64,000 nt of DNA from Lachnospiraceae bacterium Marseille-Q4251 (GTDB lineage: Bacteria; Bacillota; Clostridia; Lachnospirales; Lachnospiraceae), in NCBI GenBank assembly GCA_018223435.1, contig JAGTTO010000001.1, forward strand, positions 3,348,001 to 3,412,000. The letters are read 5' to 3'. The notes under the pieces are model-generated. The model did no database searches. It was not told the origin of the DNA and saw nothing but the letters and a program-made list of their open reading frames with translations. Numbering within the stretch: the first letter of the stretch is position 1; each line of letters starts with the position of its first letter. The position numbers and the translations under genes were made by a program. Shown here piece by piece: positions 46,379 through 54,565 of this stretch.

Positions 46379-46972
46379 ATGGCAGTTAATAGAGTTCCTG
46401 TACTGAAAAGATGTAGATCCCTCGGCCTGGATCCGATCTATTTAGGAATTGATAAAAAATCCACGAGAGAGCTGAAAAGAGCAAACCGCAAAGTAAGTGA
46501 GTACGGTCTGCAGCTTCGTGAGAAACAGAAAGCAAAATTCATCTATGGCGTTCTGGAGAAACCCTTCCACAACTACTATGAGAAGGCTGAGAGAATGCCG
46601 GGTATGACTGGTACCAACCTGATGACCATTCTGGAGAGCCGTCTGGACAACGTAATCTTCCGTCTGGGCTTCGCTCGTACAAGACAGGAAGCACGTCAGA
46701 TCGTTGATCACAAGCATGTACTTGTTAACGGCAAACAGGTAAACATCCCGTCTTACCTTGTTAAAGCTGGTGACACCATCGAGATCAAAGAGAAAGTTAA
46801 GAGCATGCAGAGATACAAAGACATTCTGGAAGTAACCGGCGGAAGACTGGTTCCGGAATGGCTTGAGTCTGATCAGGAGAACCTGAAAGGTGTTGTTAAA
46901 GAGCTTCCGTCCAGAGAAGTGATCGACGTTCCGGTAAATGAGATGCTGATCGTCGAGCTGTATTCTAAATAA
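46379..46972 (+). CDS. rpsD: 30S ribosomal protein S4
   Basis: 197 residues. Primary 16S binder, mRNA entry helicase and translational regulator. The S4 RNA-binding domain [45 protein letters not shown] is clear. No zinc cysteines at the N-terminus (C- form). TTAGGAGG upstream. A hairpin-rich spacer separates it from rpoA. Confidence 0.98.
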   Translation: MAVNRVPVLKRCRSLGLDPIYLGIDKKSTRELKRANRKVSEYGLQLREKQKAKFIYGVLEKPFHNYYEKAERMPGMTGTNLMTILESRLDNVIFRLGFARTRQEARQIVDHKHVLVNGKQVNIPSYLVKAGDTIEIKEKVKSMQRYKDILEVTGGRLVPEWLESDQENLKGVVKELPSREVIDVPVNEMLIVELYSK

Positions 46973-46989
46973 TTAACAGCGCATTTTCG

Positions 46990-47075
46990 TATCAGAATCC
47001 TGGAAAACTTCCGAGCGTGTCTGTTTTTCAGGCACGCTTGAGGTTTCCTTCGGGATCACCCTCATGATTCTAAAA
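46990..47075 (+). promoter_or_regulatory. Hairpin-rich leader between rpsD and rpoA
   Basis: CGAGCGTG/CACGCTTG closes on TCTG-TTTTT-CAGG (47012-47040). AGAATC (46994-46999) can pair with GATTCT (47066-47071) around it, and GGAAAACTTC faces GAGGTTTCC. A cis-acting RNA before rpoA is likely; there is no terminal T-run. Confidence 0.5.
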
Positions 47076-47094
47076 CCCAAAAAAGGAGGGGCTT

Positions 47095-48054
47095 ATGTTC
47101 GATTTCAACAAACCAAAAATTGAGATAGCTGAGATTTCAGAAGACAAGAAGTACGGAAGATTCGTTGTGGAACCTCTGGAAAGAGGTTATGGTACCACCC
47201 TGGGCAATTCTCTTCGCAGAATTATGCTGTCCTCCCTTCCGGGCGCGGCTGTCAGCCAGGTTAAAATCGAAGGCGTCCTGCATGAATTCAGTTCTATTCC
47301 GGGCGTAAAAGAAGATGTCACTGAAATTATTATGAATATCAAATCACTGGCAATCAAAAATTCCAGTGAGACCAATGAGCCGAAAGTTGCTTACATCGAG
47401 TTTGACGGCGAAGGTACTGTGACCGGAGCTGACATACAGGCTGATCAGGATATCGAGATTATGAATCCGGATCAGGTGATTGCTACCCTGAATGGCGGAG
47501 CTGACAGCAAGCTGTACATGGAGCTGACTATCACCAAAGGCCGTGGCTATGTAAGTGCTGAGAAAGGCAAAACAGATGATATGCCCATCGGCGTTATTGC
47601 TGTAGATTCTATCTACACTCCCGTTGAGCGTGTCAACCTGAAGGTGGAGAATACCCGTGTAGGTCAGGTTACCGATTATGATAAACTGACACTGGACGTA
47701 TGGACCAATGGAACCCTGGGTCCGGACGAGGCAGTCAGCCTTGCTGCTAAGGTACTCAGCGCACACCTGAATCTCTTTATCGACCTTTCCGAGAATGCAA
47801 AATCCGCAGAGGTCATGATTGAAAAAGAAGACAACGAGAAGGAAAAGGTTCTGGAGATGAACATCGACGAGCTGGAACTTTCCGTTCGTTCTTATAACTG
47901 CCTGAAACGTGCCGGCATCAACACCGTTGAGGAACTCTGCAACAGAACTTCCGAGGATATGATGAAGGTTCGTAACCTGGGCCGCAAGTCCCTGGAAGAA
48001 GTTTTAGGCAAACTGAAGGAGTTAGGCTTACAGCTCAACCCCAGCGACGAGTGA
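47095..48054 (+). CDS. rpoA: DNA-directed RNA polymerase subunit alpha
   Basis: 319 residues. N-terminal dimerisation domain ([32 protein letters not shown]) and C-terminal domain with helix-hairpin-helix ([43 protein letters not shown]) that binds UP elements and activators. AAAGGAGGGG precedes ATG. Confidence 0.98.
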   Translation: MFDFNKPKIEIAEISEDKKYGRFVVEPLERGYGTTLGNSLRRIMLSSLPGAAVSQVKIEGVLHEFSSIPGVKEDVTEIIMNIKSLAIKNSSETNEPKVAYIEFDGEGTVTGADIQADQDIEIMNPDQVIATLNGGADSKLYMELTITKGRGYVSAEKGKTDDMPIGVIAVDSIYTPVERVNLKVENTRVGQVTDYDKLTLDVWTNGTLGPDEAVSLAAKVLSAHLNLFIDLSENAKSAEVMIEKEDNEKEKVLEMNIDELELSVRSYNCLKRAGINTVEELCNRTSEDMMKVRNLGRKSLEEVLGKLKELGLQLNPSDE

Positions 48055-48188
48055 TCGATCGCAGCTACTGTACGAGAGAGCTCTCTACCGGGCTTTCCCG
48101 TAACTATTAACATGAATGGACGAGACAGCACCTTTTAAGTAAGACCGAAGAGCATTAACTGGTGTTCCACAAATGGAGGAAAAGAATA
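48055..48188 (+). other. Spacer between rpoA and rplQ
   Basis: 134 bases with small hairpins (GAGAGAGCTCTCT and CGGG-CTTT-CCCG) but no promoter I would defend and no ORF. Confidence 0.4.
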
Positions 48189-48713
48189 ATGGCAGGTTAT
48201 AGAAAACTTAGCAGAACTGCAGACCAGAGAAAAGCACTGATCAGAAGCCAGGTTACCGCTCTGATCCAGCACGGCAAAATCGTTACTACCGAGGCAAAGG
48301 CAAAAGAGATCCGCAAGGTCGCTGAAGGCCTGATCGCTATGGCAGTACGCGAGAAAGACAACTTCGAGACCGTTACCGTTACCGCTAAAGTTGCCCGCAA
48401 GGACAAAGACGGCAAGAGAGTAAAAGAGGTTGTTAACGGAAAGAAAACTACCGTTTACGATGAAGTTCAGAAAGAGATCAAGAAGGATGCTCCTTCCAAA
48501 CTGCACGCTCGTCGTCAGATGGCTAAAGTTCTGTACCCTGTAAAAGAGGTACCGGCTGAGGGCAAAAAAGCAAAAGAGATCGATCTTACTGATAAACTCT
48601 TCAACGAGATCGCTCCGAAATACGCTAACCGCAACGGTGGTTACACAAGAATCGTTAAGATTGGTCTCCGTAAAGGTGACGCAGCTATGGAAGTTGTTCT
48701 GGAGCTGGTTTAA
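48189..48713 (+). CDS. rplQ: 50S ribosomal protein L17, long form
   Basis: 174 residues, about 50 more than E. coli L17. The core MAGYRKLSRTADQRKALIRSQVTALIQHGKI and the C-terminal NGGYTRIVKIGLRKGDAAMEVVLELV are normal. A Lys/Glu-rich insert (about residues 65-125, KDKDGKRVKEVVNGKKTTVY...) lies between, as in related Clostridia. ATG 48189 follows ATGGAGG. Last gene of the superoperon here; the ecfA-ecfA-ecfT-truA genes that often follow are missing. Confidence 0.97.
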   Translation: MAGYRKLSRTADQRKALIRSQVTALIQHGKIVTTEAKAKEIRKVAEGLIAMAVREKDNFETVTVTAKVARKDKDGKRVKEVVNGKKTTVYDEVQKEIKKDAPSKLHARRQMAKVLYPVKEVPAEGKKAKEIDLTDKLFNEIAPKYANRNGGYTRIVKIGLRKGDAAMEVVLELV

Positions 48714-48734
48714 TCTGAGATTGATAAAAAAAAT

Positions 48735-48767
48735 GGACCTTACAGATTTTTCTGTAGGGTCTTTTTT
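48735..48767 (+). terminator. Terminator of the alpha operon
   Basis: GACCTTACAGA-TTTTT-CTGTAGGGTC followed by T7. It marks the border between the ribosomal superoperon and the accessory island. Confidence 0.92.
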
Positions 48768-48776
48768 TATGCCCGC

Positions 48777-48820
48777 TAAACTACAGGTTCAATGACAACC
48801 TCTCCAGAACCCTATATAAT
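48777..48820 (+). promoter_or_regulatory. Shared island promoter, copy 1 (DIP1984-like pair)
   Basis: AACTACAGGTTCAATGACA (48779-48797) has ATGACA as the -35, then 17 bases and TATAAT (48815-48820). The same extended sequence and spacing recur at 51665 and 54486. The conserved block upstream of the -35 probably binds a common regulator. Confidence 0.75.
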
Positions 48821-48867
48821 AAAATCAGAAATCAGGAGAATATACAAAAGAAAAGGGAGGTATCGTT

Positions 48868-49539
48868 ATGGCAAGAAAGATCCTTGTGGCAGAGGCATTG
48901 GATGAGAGAGATTTGCTGGCAAAAAAGATTACAGATAAGATTGGAAAAATTTCTTTTGTGGATGTGATAAGACCGAATGAAGAAAATGTTTTTAATCTGC
49001 GCCAGGAAAAAGGAAAGTATATTGCAAAAGTGAAAAGCGGTTATCAGCAGCTTCAGGACATGATTACACTTTTTCAGAAACTGGACGAAGCAATTCTTGT
49101 TTCCAATGCGAATACGGTGATCCGTACGGAAAGAGGAGACATGACTGTTGCCAGTGCGATTTTGCTTAGAAGCAGGATGAAGGAAACAGAGAAGCTTTCT
49201 GATACCGGGAAAAAGGACTTTGAGATGCAGTTTCTGGATGAGCTTGAGCAGCAGTATACAAATGCTGTTTTACAGGCTAAACTGGAAAATGAAAATCTTC
49301 AGAGAAGAGCGGATAGGATGCGGCAGCAGATGGATGGAAATTCGACAACACCTGCAGCGGAGAACAAAAATACAGAGGATTTTCTCAAACAGTATGTTCA
49401 TGAAAACAGCATAAGAGTTGTAGATCCACTGGATTTGAAGAACAGACTGGAAGAAATGAAGAAACAGCAGAAGAAGCTTTTGAAGGAACTGGATATGAAG
49501 ATTAAGGTTTCCAATGCGCTTACTTACGTTGAGGTGTGA
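48868..49539 (+). CDS. DIP1984-like protein, paralog 1
   Basis: 223 residues, predicted mostly helical and coiled coil. The layout matches the DIP1984/septicolysin-type family: an N-terminal helix (VAEALDERDLLAKKITDKIGK), a middle VSNANTVIRTERGDMTVASAILLRSRMK, and a C-terminal PLDLKNRLEEMKKQQKKLLKELDMKIKVSNALTYVEV. The molecular role of the family is unknown; genes of this type often lie near predicted RNA-repair genes (recalled). GAAAAGGGAGG precedes ATG. A second paralog follows after 13 bases. A 12-bp repeat (GTTTCCAATGCG) encodes VSNA at both ends of the second half. Confidence 0.65.
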   Translation: MARKILVAEALDERDLLAKKITDKIGKISFVDVIRPNEENVFNLRQEKGKYIAKVKSGYQQLQDMITLFQKLDEAILVSNANTVIRTERGDMTVASAILLRSRMKETEKLSDTGKKDFEMQFLDELEQQYTNAVLQAKLENENLQRRADRMRQQMDGNSTTPAAENKNTEDFLKQYVHENSIRVVDPLDLKNRLEEMKKQQKKLLKELDMKIKVSNALTYVEV

Positions 49540-49552
49540 GGAGGGAAAAATA

Positions 49553-50215
49553 ATGGGAGAGAAAATGCTGATAACGCAGGCGCTCACGGAGAAAGAAACA
49601 TTGCAAGATGAAATTTGCCGCCTTATTCAGGAATCTAAGTTTTGTTTTGCAGATACAATTTGCGAGCGGGAAGAGAAGACTCAGCAAAGAAAGCTGAACG
49701 AAACGGAGTTTAGTCGGAATGCTCAGGAATTGTTTGAAAAGATCCAGGAAAAGATAAAAAGATACTATCAGATTGAAGAGGCAATCATAGTGTCAAATGC
49801 AAAAGTAAAAATTCATACCCAGGTGGGGGACTTTACGGTTGCAGGAGCGGTTTCTCTCCGGAACAGGCTGAGAGGGAAGAGCACTTATCAGAATAGCCTT
49901 TTTGAAGTTAGTATGGAACGGAAAATGGACCAGGAGTATACAAGAAGTGTGCAGCAGATTAAAAATATGAATCTGCAGCTGGAAGAACGGGCGGATGCAA
50001 TCCGGTTGAGCATTCTGGGAAAGGACAGCAAGGGGAAAGGTGACAATTCGCTGGATTCAGTAAATGATTTCCGGAAAGAAAATACCATGGAGCTGGTAGA
50101 TCCTTTGGATATCAAGACACTTATAGATGAGAATGAAGCAAAGCGGAACGCACTTCTGAGCGAACTGGATACGCGGCTTAAAGTCTCGAACGCAACAACT
50201 TTTATTGAAATTTAA
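49553..50215 (+). CDS. DIP1984-like protein, paralog 2
   Basis: 220 residues, same layout as the preceding gene: EKMLITQALTEKETLQDEICRLIQESKF, then VSNAKVKIHTQVGDFTVAGAVSLRNRLRG, a coiled-coil segment, and the end PLDIKTLIDENEAKRNALLSELDTRLKVSNATTFIEI. The two proteins share motif order but little overall identity, so they may form a hetero-oligomer. ATG 49553 follows GAGGAGGG that overlaps the stop of paralog 1. Function unknown. Confidence 0.65.
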   Translation: MGEKMLITQALTEKETLQDEICRLIQESKFCFADTICEREEKTQQRKLNETEFSRNAQELFEKIQEKIKRYYQIEEAIIVSNAKVKIHTQVGDFTVAGAVSLRNRLRGKSTYQNSLFEVSMERKMDQEYTRSVQQIKNMNLQLEERADAIRLSILGKDSKGKGDNSLDSVNDFRKENTMELVDPLDIKTLIDENEAKRNALLSELDTRLKVSNATTFIEI

Positions 50216-50338
50216 GTAGTGTTTTGCCTGCAGTACGAAAACTTCAAACCCGGTTTCCCCCGCAGCGGGGTTAAGGCTGCACTTGCTCATTTTATGAGAG
50301 AAAATTTTTAAGCGCAGATGACGCTATCATGACAAAAC
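50216..50338 (+). other. Non-coding stretch before the tRNA-like element
   Basis: CCCCGCAGCGGGG-type hairpin near 50260, CTCAT-TTT-ATGAG near 50285-50297 and AGCG-CAGATGA-CGCT near 50311-50325. No ORF. Some of these may belong to the RNA that contains the tRNA-like fold. Confidence 0.35.
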
Positions 50339-50415
50339 TCAGTGGGTACCTCAGCTGGATAGAGGATCAGACCTCGGATCTGGAAGTCGCCGGTTCGAAT
50401 CCGGCACCATGCGAG
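50338..50415 (+). ncRNA. tRNA-like element (degenerate tRNA or YrlA/Y-RNA-like module)
   Basis: Three arms are clean: D-arm CCTC-AGCTGGATA-GAGG (50349-50365), anticodon-like arm TCAGA-CCTCGGA-TCTGG (50367-50383) and T-arm GCCGG-TTCGAAT-CCGGC (50389-50405), with a 5-base variable loop. The acceptor stem fails: only GGT/ACC and an outer CTC/GAG pair. Position 33 is C where tRNAs have U; the nominal anticodon would be TCG (Arg). This is either a decayed tRNA or a tRNA-mimicking ncRNA, for example the effector module of a bacterial Y RNA. Confidence 0.5.
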
Positions 50416-50665
50416 AAGTTAACAGGTGTAGATTATTGAAAAATGGGGAATGAGCTTTTTTCGTATTTTTATAGAATCTATTGAATTTTTGTAACAAAGC
50501 TGCTTTCTGTAGGTGCAAAATGGCACTGAAATCCATGAAAAAAGGTAAGGAGCAAAACCGGTTGTCCGGAAGCTGCCTCATGGCTGTGCTGTAGGCAATA
50601 AAGAAATGCCGGAAATTTGCCGACATTTTTTTATAGAATAAATACCTGGAATCAAGGAGAACAAC

Positions 50666-50800
50666 GTGCAGGAAAAAGGGAAACACTATGTCATCGGGGA
50701 CGTACATGGGTGTTATGAAGACTTCCTTTTGCTGAAAGAAAGGATAGATCCGGAGGCAACCATCATTCTGGCAGGTGATTTTTTGGATCGGGAGCCTTAG
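50666..50800 (+). pseudogene. 5' fragment of a calcineurin-like phosphatase gene
   Basis: GTG 50666 behind AAGGAGA opens 44 codons: HYVIGDVHGCYEDFLLLKER...TIILAGDFLDREP-stop. GDVHGCYED and GDFLDR(E)P are metal-binding blocks I and II of PrpE/diadenosine-tetraphosphatase-like phosphatases; the rest of the enzyme is missing. Truncated and non-functional. Confidence 0.65.
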
Positions 50801-51072
50801 GTTGGGGAGATGCTTGGCTGAGCTAAATTGTTGTATTTAGTGATAAGAAATTATTTTTAAATAATATTGAGAAAGAAAGTAATTAGATGTGCATTGTATG
50901 AATTAATATAAAAGAGTAAATAGTATATCATGGTCGGTCTGAGCCTTTGAAATGGAGGATGGAAGGCTGAGACCAGCTATGATGCTGAGGATAATAAATG
51001 GAATGTAACAGGCAAACGTTTATCGGAAGGTACTGTTACAGGAAAAAGTCAACTATACTAGGAGGGATAATT
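50801..51072 (+). other. Non-coding stretch with a long imperfect hairpin
   Basis: AT-rich. GGTCTGAGCCTT (50936-50947) pairs with AAGGCTGAGACC (50963-50974) except for one G-G mismatch, and flanking ATCAT/ATGAT extends it. No T-run. An ncRNA, operator or transposon end are all possible. Confidence 0.4.
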
Positions 51073-51357
51073 ATGTGGCGATATAGATGCCCGATTTGCA
51101 AAAAAATGGTCGAAAATCCCAATATGGGAAGAGAGGATGTAAAACGGATTGCGACGAAGTCAATTTACTGCCCCCACTGCAACGGGCGGCTTTATGTGGA
51201 AGAAAGTGGTGCGACAGTTGATTTGGCTGGAGCGTTGGTGAATTTCTTTAAACAAGTTGGTGGAATTACAATTTCTCGTGAGGAGGCGCTTGCCAATTAT
51301 TATGAGGATATTGATGAAGATGAGTTAGACGGCTCTGATGTGCCAAATGTTTGCTGA
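51073..51357 (+). CDS. Small zinc-ribbon protein
   Basis: 94 residues. MWRYRCPICKKMVENP...IYCPHCNGRLYVEE has two CPxC knuckles 27 residues apart, giving a zinc ribbon; the acidic C-terminus (DIDEDELDGSD) may be flexible. ATG 51073 follows AGGAGGGA; the frame extends upstream without an RBS. It resembles nothing I can name. It lies between the two copies of the DIP1984-like pair and may belong to the same regulon, but no copy of the shared promoter is directly before it. Confidence 0.6.
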   Translation: MWRYRCPICKKMVENPNMGREDVKRIATKSIYCPHCNGRLYVEESGATVDLAGALVNFFKQVGGITISREEALANYYEDIDEDELDGSDVPNVC

Positions 51358-51664
51358 AGCAATAAGGCGGCTGTCTGAAAAAACTAATATTGATTTGAAA
51401 AAATTTGTTTTAAAGGATGAGAAAAATTCTCATGATCCAAATGAATGTGTTCTTGCTAATTTTTGATTTCATGCAGGAAGATATATTTGGTGCATGGGAA
51501 TTTTTTGTGAATCACAAAATACCTGCAAGAACTGTACAAGATAGCGCAGTTTAGAAAAAATTTTTGACACATTTACGTTTGCAGTGAGAGCAAGAATGCC
51601 AAGTCGGCTAATAGTTCAAAAGAAATAGTTGTTCAATTTATAAAGTATTAATATTATAAATCTG
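51358..51664 (+). other. AT-rich stretch with no supported gene
   Basis: A 39-codon frame from ATG 51343 (MFAEAIRRLSEKTNIDLKKF...) overlaps the end of the zinc-ribbon gene and stops at TGA near 51463. It could be a short remnant of a larger protein. I see nothing else reliable. Confidence 0.3.
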
Positions 51665-51708
51665 TAAACTACAGGTTCAATGACAAGGCTGCTGAAATCT
51701 TATATAAT
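51665..51708 (+). promoter_or_regulatory. Shared island promoter, copy 2 (duplicated pair)
   Basis: AACTACAGGTTCAATGACA (51667-51685), 17 bases, TATAAT (51703-51708). Same conserved block as copy 1. Confidence 0.75.
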
Positions 51709-51754
51709 AGAGACAAAAATCAGGAGAATATGTAAGATAAAAGGAGGTATCGTC

Positions 51755-52019
51755 ATGGCAAGAAAGATCCTTGTGGCAGAGGGCATTGGACGAGAGAGAT
51801 TTGCTGGCAAAAAAGATTACAGATAAAATTGGAAAAATTTCTTTTGTGGATGTGATAAGATCGAATGAAGAAAATGTTTTTAATCTGCGCCAGGAAAAAG
51901 GAAAGTACATTGCAAAAGTGAAAAGCGGTTATCAGCAGTTTCAGGATATGAATACACTTTTTCAGAAGCTGGATGAAGCAATTCTTGTTTCCAATGCGCT
52001 TACCTACGTTGAGGTGTGA
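51755..52019 (+). pseudogene. Duplicate of DIP1984-like paralog 1, frameshifted and deleted
   Basis: Near-identical to 48868-49539 but with one extra G after codon 9 (GCAGAGGGCATT against GCAGAGGCATT), which shifts the frame, and without 408 bases between the two GTTTCCAATGCG repeats. The deletion is a multiple of three and leaves a single copy of the repeat at 51987-51998. No full product is possible. Confidence 0.85.
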
Positions 52020-52032
52020 GGAGGGAAAAATA

Positions 52033-52590
52033 ATGGGAGAGAAAATGCTGATAACGCAGGCGCTCACGGAGAAAGAAACATTGCAAGATGAAATTTGCCG
52101 TCTTATTCAGGAAGCTAAGTTTTGTTTTGCAGATACAATTTGTGAGCGGGAAGAGAAGACTCGTCAAAAAAAGCTGGATGAAACGGAGTTTAGCCGGAAT
52201 GCTCAGGAAGTGTTTGAAAAGATCCAGGAAAAGATAAAAAGATACTATCAGATTGAAGAGACAATCATAGTGTCAAATGCAAAAGTAAAAATTCATACCC
52301 AGGCGGGTGACTTTACGGTTACAGGAGCGGTTTCTCTCCGGAACAGACTGAGAGGGAAGAGCGCTTATCAGAATAGCCTTTTTGAAGTTAATATGGAACG
52401 GAAAATGGACCAGGAGTATACAAGGAGTGTGCAGCAGATTAAAAATATGAATCTGCAGCTGGAAGAACGGGCGGATGCCGTTCGGCTGAGCATTCTGGGA
52501 AAGGACAGCAAAGGAAAAGGTGACAATTCGCTGGATGCAGTAAATGATTTTCGGAAAGAAAATACCGAGAGCGTTTCAAGTTTTGTGTAA
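52033..52590 (+). pseudogene. Duplicate of DIP1984-like paralog 2, 3' end replaced
   Basis: Matches 49553-50095 closely (a few substitutions, e.g. QEVFEKIQ for QELFEKIQ) up to NDFRKENT, then switches to ESVSSFV-stop. The switch lies at about 52566, some 15 bases before the IS256-type inverted repeat; the C-terminal PLDxK... block is lost. The 185-residue product could still be made but lacks the conserved end. Confidence 0.75.
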
Positions 52591-54042
52591 ACAGAAAAAA
52601 CTGATGTAAGATATGTCATTAGTTATCGAGGACAGAACCTGTTTTTCAGGGTTCTGTCCTTGTTTGTATTATAATGCAGTTTTAAGGCATGTCAAGCAGG
52701 ACTGGCTGTGCCAGCCCTGCCTAGCATGCATTCTGCTTATAACCTTTCCAATCTTTCTTCGAAGAAAATTTCCAGCTGAGAATGGATTTGTCCCCAATCC
52801 TGACGGTGTCCCGTCCATTTTTTGGTGATATCTATCATGGCCAGATACAGCATTTTCAGGAGACTGTCATCGGATGGAAATACCGTCTTGGATTTGGTGA
52901 CTTTCCGGAGCTGACGGTTAAATCCTTCAATCGTGTTCGTGGTATAGATCAGACGTCTGACAGCTTCCGGATACTTAAAATACGTTGAAAGATTTGCCCA
53001 GTTATCTTTCCATGACTTTGCAATCTTAGGGTATTTCCCGCTCCATTTTTCGTCAAAGCTGTCCAGTTCTGCCAATGCAACTTCTTCTGTAGGAGCTGCA
53101 TATACACGCTTCAGATCTGCCATAAGTGGTTTGATCTCTTTGTAAGAAACAAATTTCGTGGTATTCCTGATCTGATGGATTATGCACTGCTGGATCTCGG
53201 TCTGGGGAAATACTGCTTCAATTGCTTGTGGAAAACCGGTCAGTCCATCCACACACGCAATCAATATATCTTCTACACCCCGGTTTTTCAGGCCATTCAG
53301 GATGGAGAGCCAGAACTTGGCACTTTCATTTTGACCAACATACATTCCGAGGACATCCTTACGTCCTTCCATATCGATCCCAATCGCAATGTAAACAGCA
53401 CGTTTTACAATCCGCCCCTCATTACGGGCATGGAAATGGATCGCATCCATAAATACAACAGCATACACACTTTCTAATGGCCTTTCCTGCCATTCTTTTA
53501 CTATTGGCAGGATCTTATCAGTAATCCGGCTGACAGTACTGTCGGAGATCTCAAGATCGTATAATTCACGCATGTGGCTTTCTATATCGGCAGTAGTCAT
53601 TCCTTTTGCGTACATGGAAATGATCTTTTCTTCCATGTCTTGCGTAATCGAATTCTGATACTTCTTTACAACCTGTGGTTCGAAGTCACCTTTTCGATCC
53701 CTTGGAATATCAATCTCCATATCTCCGTAACTGGTATGTAACGTTTTCTGGGAATGTCCATTCCTGGAATTATCGGTTTCTTTATTTCGATAATCATACT
53801 TGGAATATCCCAGTTCTTCATCCAGTTCCTGATCAAGGGCACCTTCCAAAATGATAGACATCATATCCCGCATAATGGAATTAACATCTGTTCCATCTTT
53901 TACTTTTACATTGTTTTCTTTCAGGTAGTTTCCCATGAGTTCTCTAAGCGCTGCTTTTTGTGGTGAATCCTTTTTTCTTGCCATAAAATAAACCTCCAAA
54001 CTGAGTAATTCTATCTTACATCAGTTTGGAGGTTTACACAAA
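52582..54042 (-). mobile_element. IS256-family insertion sequence
   Basis: About 1.46 kb with imperfect terminal inverted repeats: left 52582-52612 and right 54013-54042 share TTTGTGTAAAC and AAACTGATGTAAGAT. It encodes one mutator-type transposase on the minus strand. The 8-9 bp target duplication expected for the family is not seen: flanks read GTTTCAAGT on the left and CTTTGGGAT on the right. Confidence 0.88.
52737..53984 (-). CDS. IS256 family (mutator-type) transposase
   Basis: 415 residues, full length for the family. The DDE triad is visible as VVFMDAIHFHARNEG (Asp), ILIACVDGLTGFPQAI (Asp) and IYTTNTIEGFNRQLRK (Glu). The N-terminal DNA-binding part holds GYSKYDYRNKETDNSRNGHSQK. ATG 53984 lies 8 bases after GGAGG at the element's edge. 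It appears intact, so the element may still be mobile. Confidence 0.95.
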   Translation of the reverse strand: MARKKDSPQKAALRELMGNYLKENNVKVKDGTDVNSIMRDMMSIILEGALDQELDEELGYSKYDYRNKETDNSRNGHSQKTLHTSYGDMEIDIPRDRKGDFEPQVVKKYQNSITQDMEEKIISMYAKGMTTADIESHMRELYDLEISDSTVSRITDKILPIVKEWQERPLESVYAVVFMDAIHFHARNEGRIVKRAVYIAIGIDMEGRKDVLGMYVGQNESAKFWLSILNGLKNRGVEDILIACVDGLTGFPQAIEAVFPQTEIQQCIIHQIRNTTKFVSYKEIKPLMADLKRVYAAPTEEVALAELDSFDEKWSGKYPKIAKSWKDNWANLSTYFKYPEAVRRLIYTTNTIEGFNRQLRKVTKSKTVFPSDDSLLKMLYLAMIDITKKWTGHRQDWGQIHSQLEIFFEERLERL

Positions 54043-54418
54043 CTTTGGGATACTCCCTGACGGTACGTTTCTGTTCGTCCAACAGCTCTGTAAGTCTCTT
54101 GTAGGGAGTTACTTCTTCGAAACATTCATCGAACAGCGGGTCAGCAGTCCGGTCATGATTCCCAAGGATCAGATGCAGCTTCCCATTCAGGGAATCCAGC
54201 AGCTCTTTTGCAGCTTCCCGGTTGCCGTTTCTCAGATTCCAGATCAGGTCCCCCAGTACATAGACGTCATCTTTCGGAGCCACTTCCTGATTCCAGCGTT
54301 TTCGGATTCCCTCATGCATTTCTTCGATATCCTGAAACGGACGGTTGTCAAAATTGCTGCCCATAGCCGTTACATTTTTATGAAAAAAGTGTAGATCGGA
54401 AATATACCTGTTTGCCAC
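54011..54418 (-). pseudogene. Metallophosphoesterase cut by the IS element
   Basis: GTG 54418 behind AAAGGAGG opens a calcineurin-like phosphoesterase: RYISDLHFFH (block I, DxH), VYVLGDLIWN (GD), LHLILGNHDRTAD (GNHD). The expected SHYP and GHxH blocks are missing: the genuine sequence ends near REYPK at about 54044, and the last residues are translated from the IS inverted repeat. Its own promoter is intact, so a truncated protein may be made. Confidence 0.8.
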
Positions 54419-54456
54419 GATTGCAGCCTCCTTTGTTATATTTTATTGCTGGTTTT

Positions 54457-54485
54457 AGTATACCACAGCAGTTTATTTTTGTCAG
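54457..54485 (-). promoter_or_regulatory. Divergent promoter for the truncated phosphoesterase
   Basis: Minus strand CTGACA (54485-54480), 17-base spacer, TATACT (54462-54457). It abuts the conserved regulatory block of the plus-strand promoter, so one regulator could act on both. Confidence 0.6.
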
Positions 54486-54529
54486 TTAACTACGGGTTCA
54501 ATGACAATTTGTTTCCTTTTTGATACTAT
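54486..54529 (+). promoter_or_regulatory. Shared island promoter, copy 3 (five-gene operon)
   Basis: AACTACGGGTTCAATGACA (54488-54506), 17 bases, TACTAT (54524-54529). One base differs from copies 1 and 2 in the conserved block, although the downstream gene is unrelated to theirs. Confidence 0.75.
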
Positions 54530-54565
54530 AAAAACAGATTATTTTTTAAAAAGAGGAGGGCCAAT

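Noticed and set aside
50338..50415. A functional tRNA-Arg gene
   Set aside because: The acceptor stem does not pair over seven positions and position 33 is not U, so it is listed only as a tRNA-like element.
52566..54051. 8-9 bp target duplication of the IS256 element
   Set aside because: The bases next to the two inverted repeats differ (GTTTCAAGT and CTTTGGGAT).
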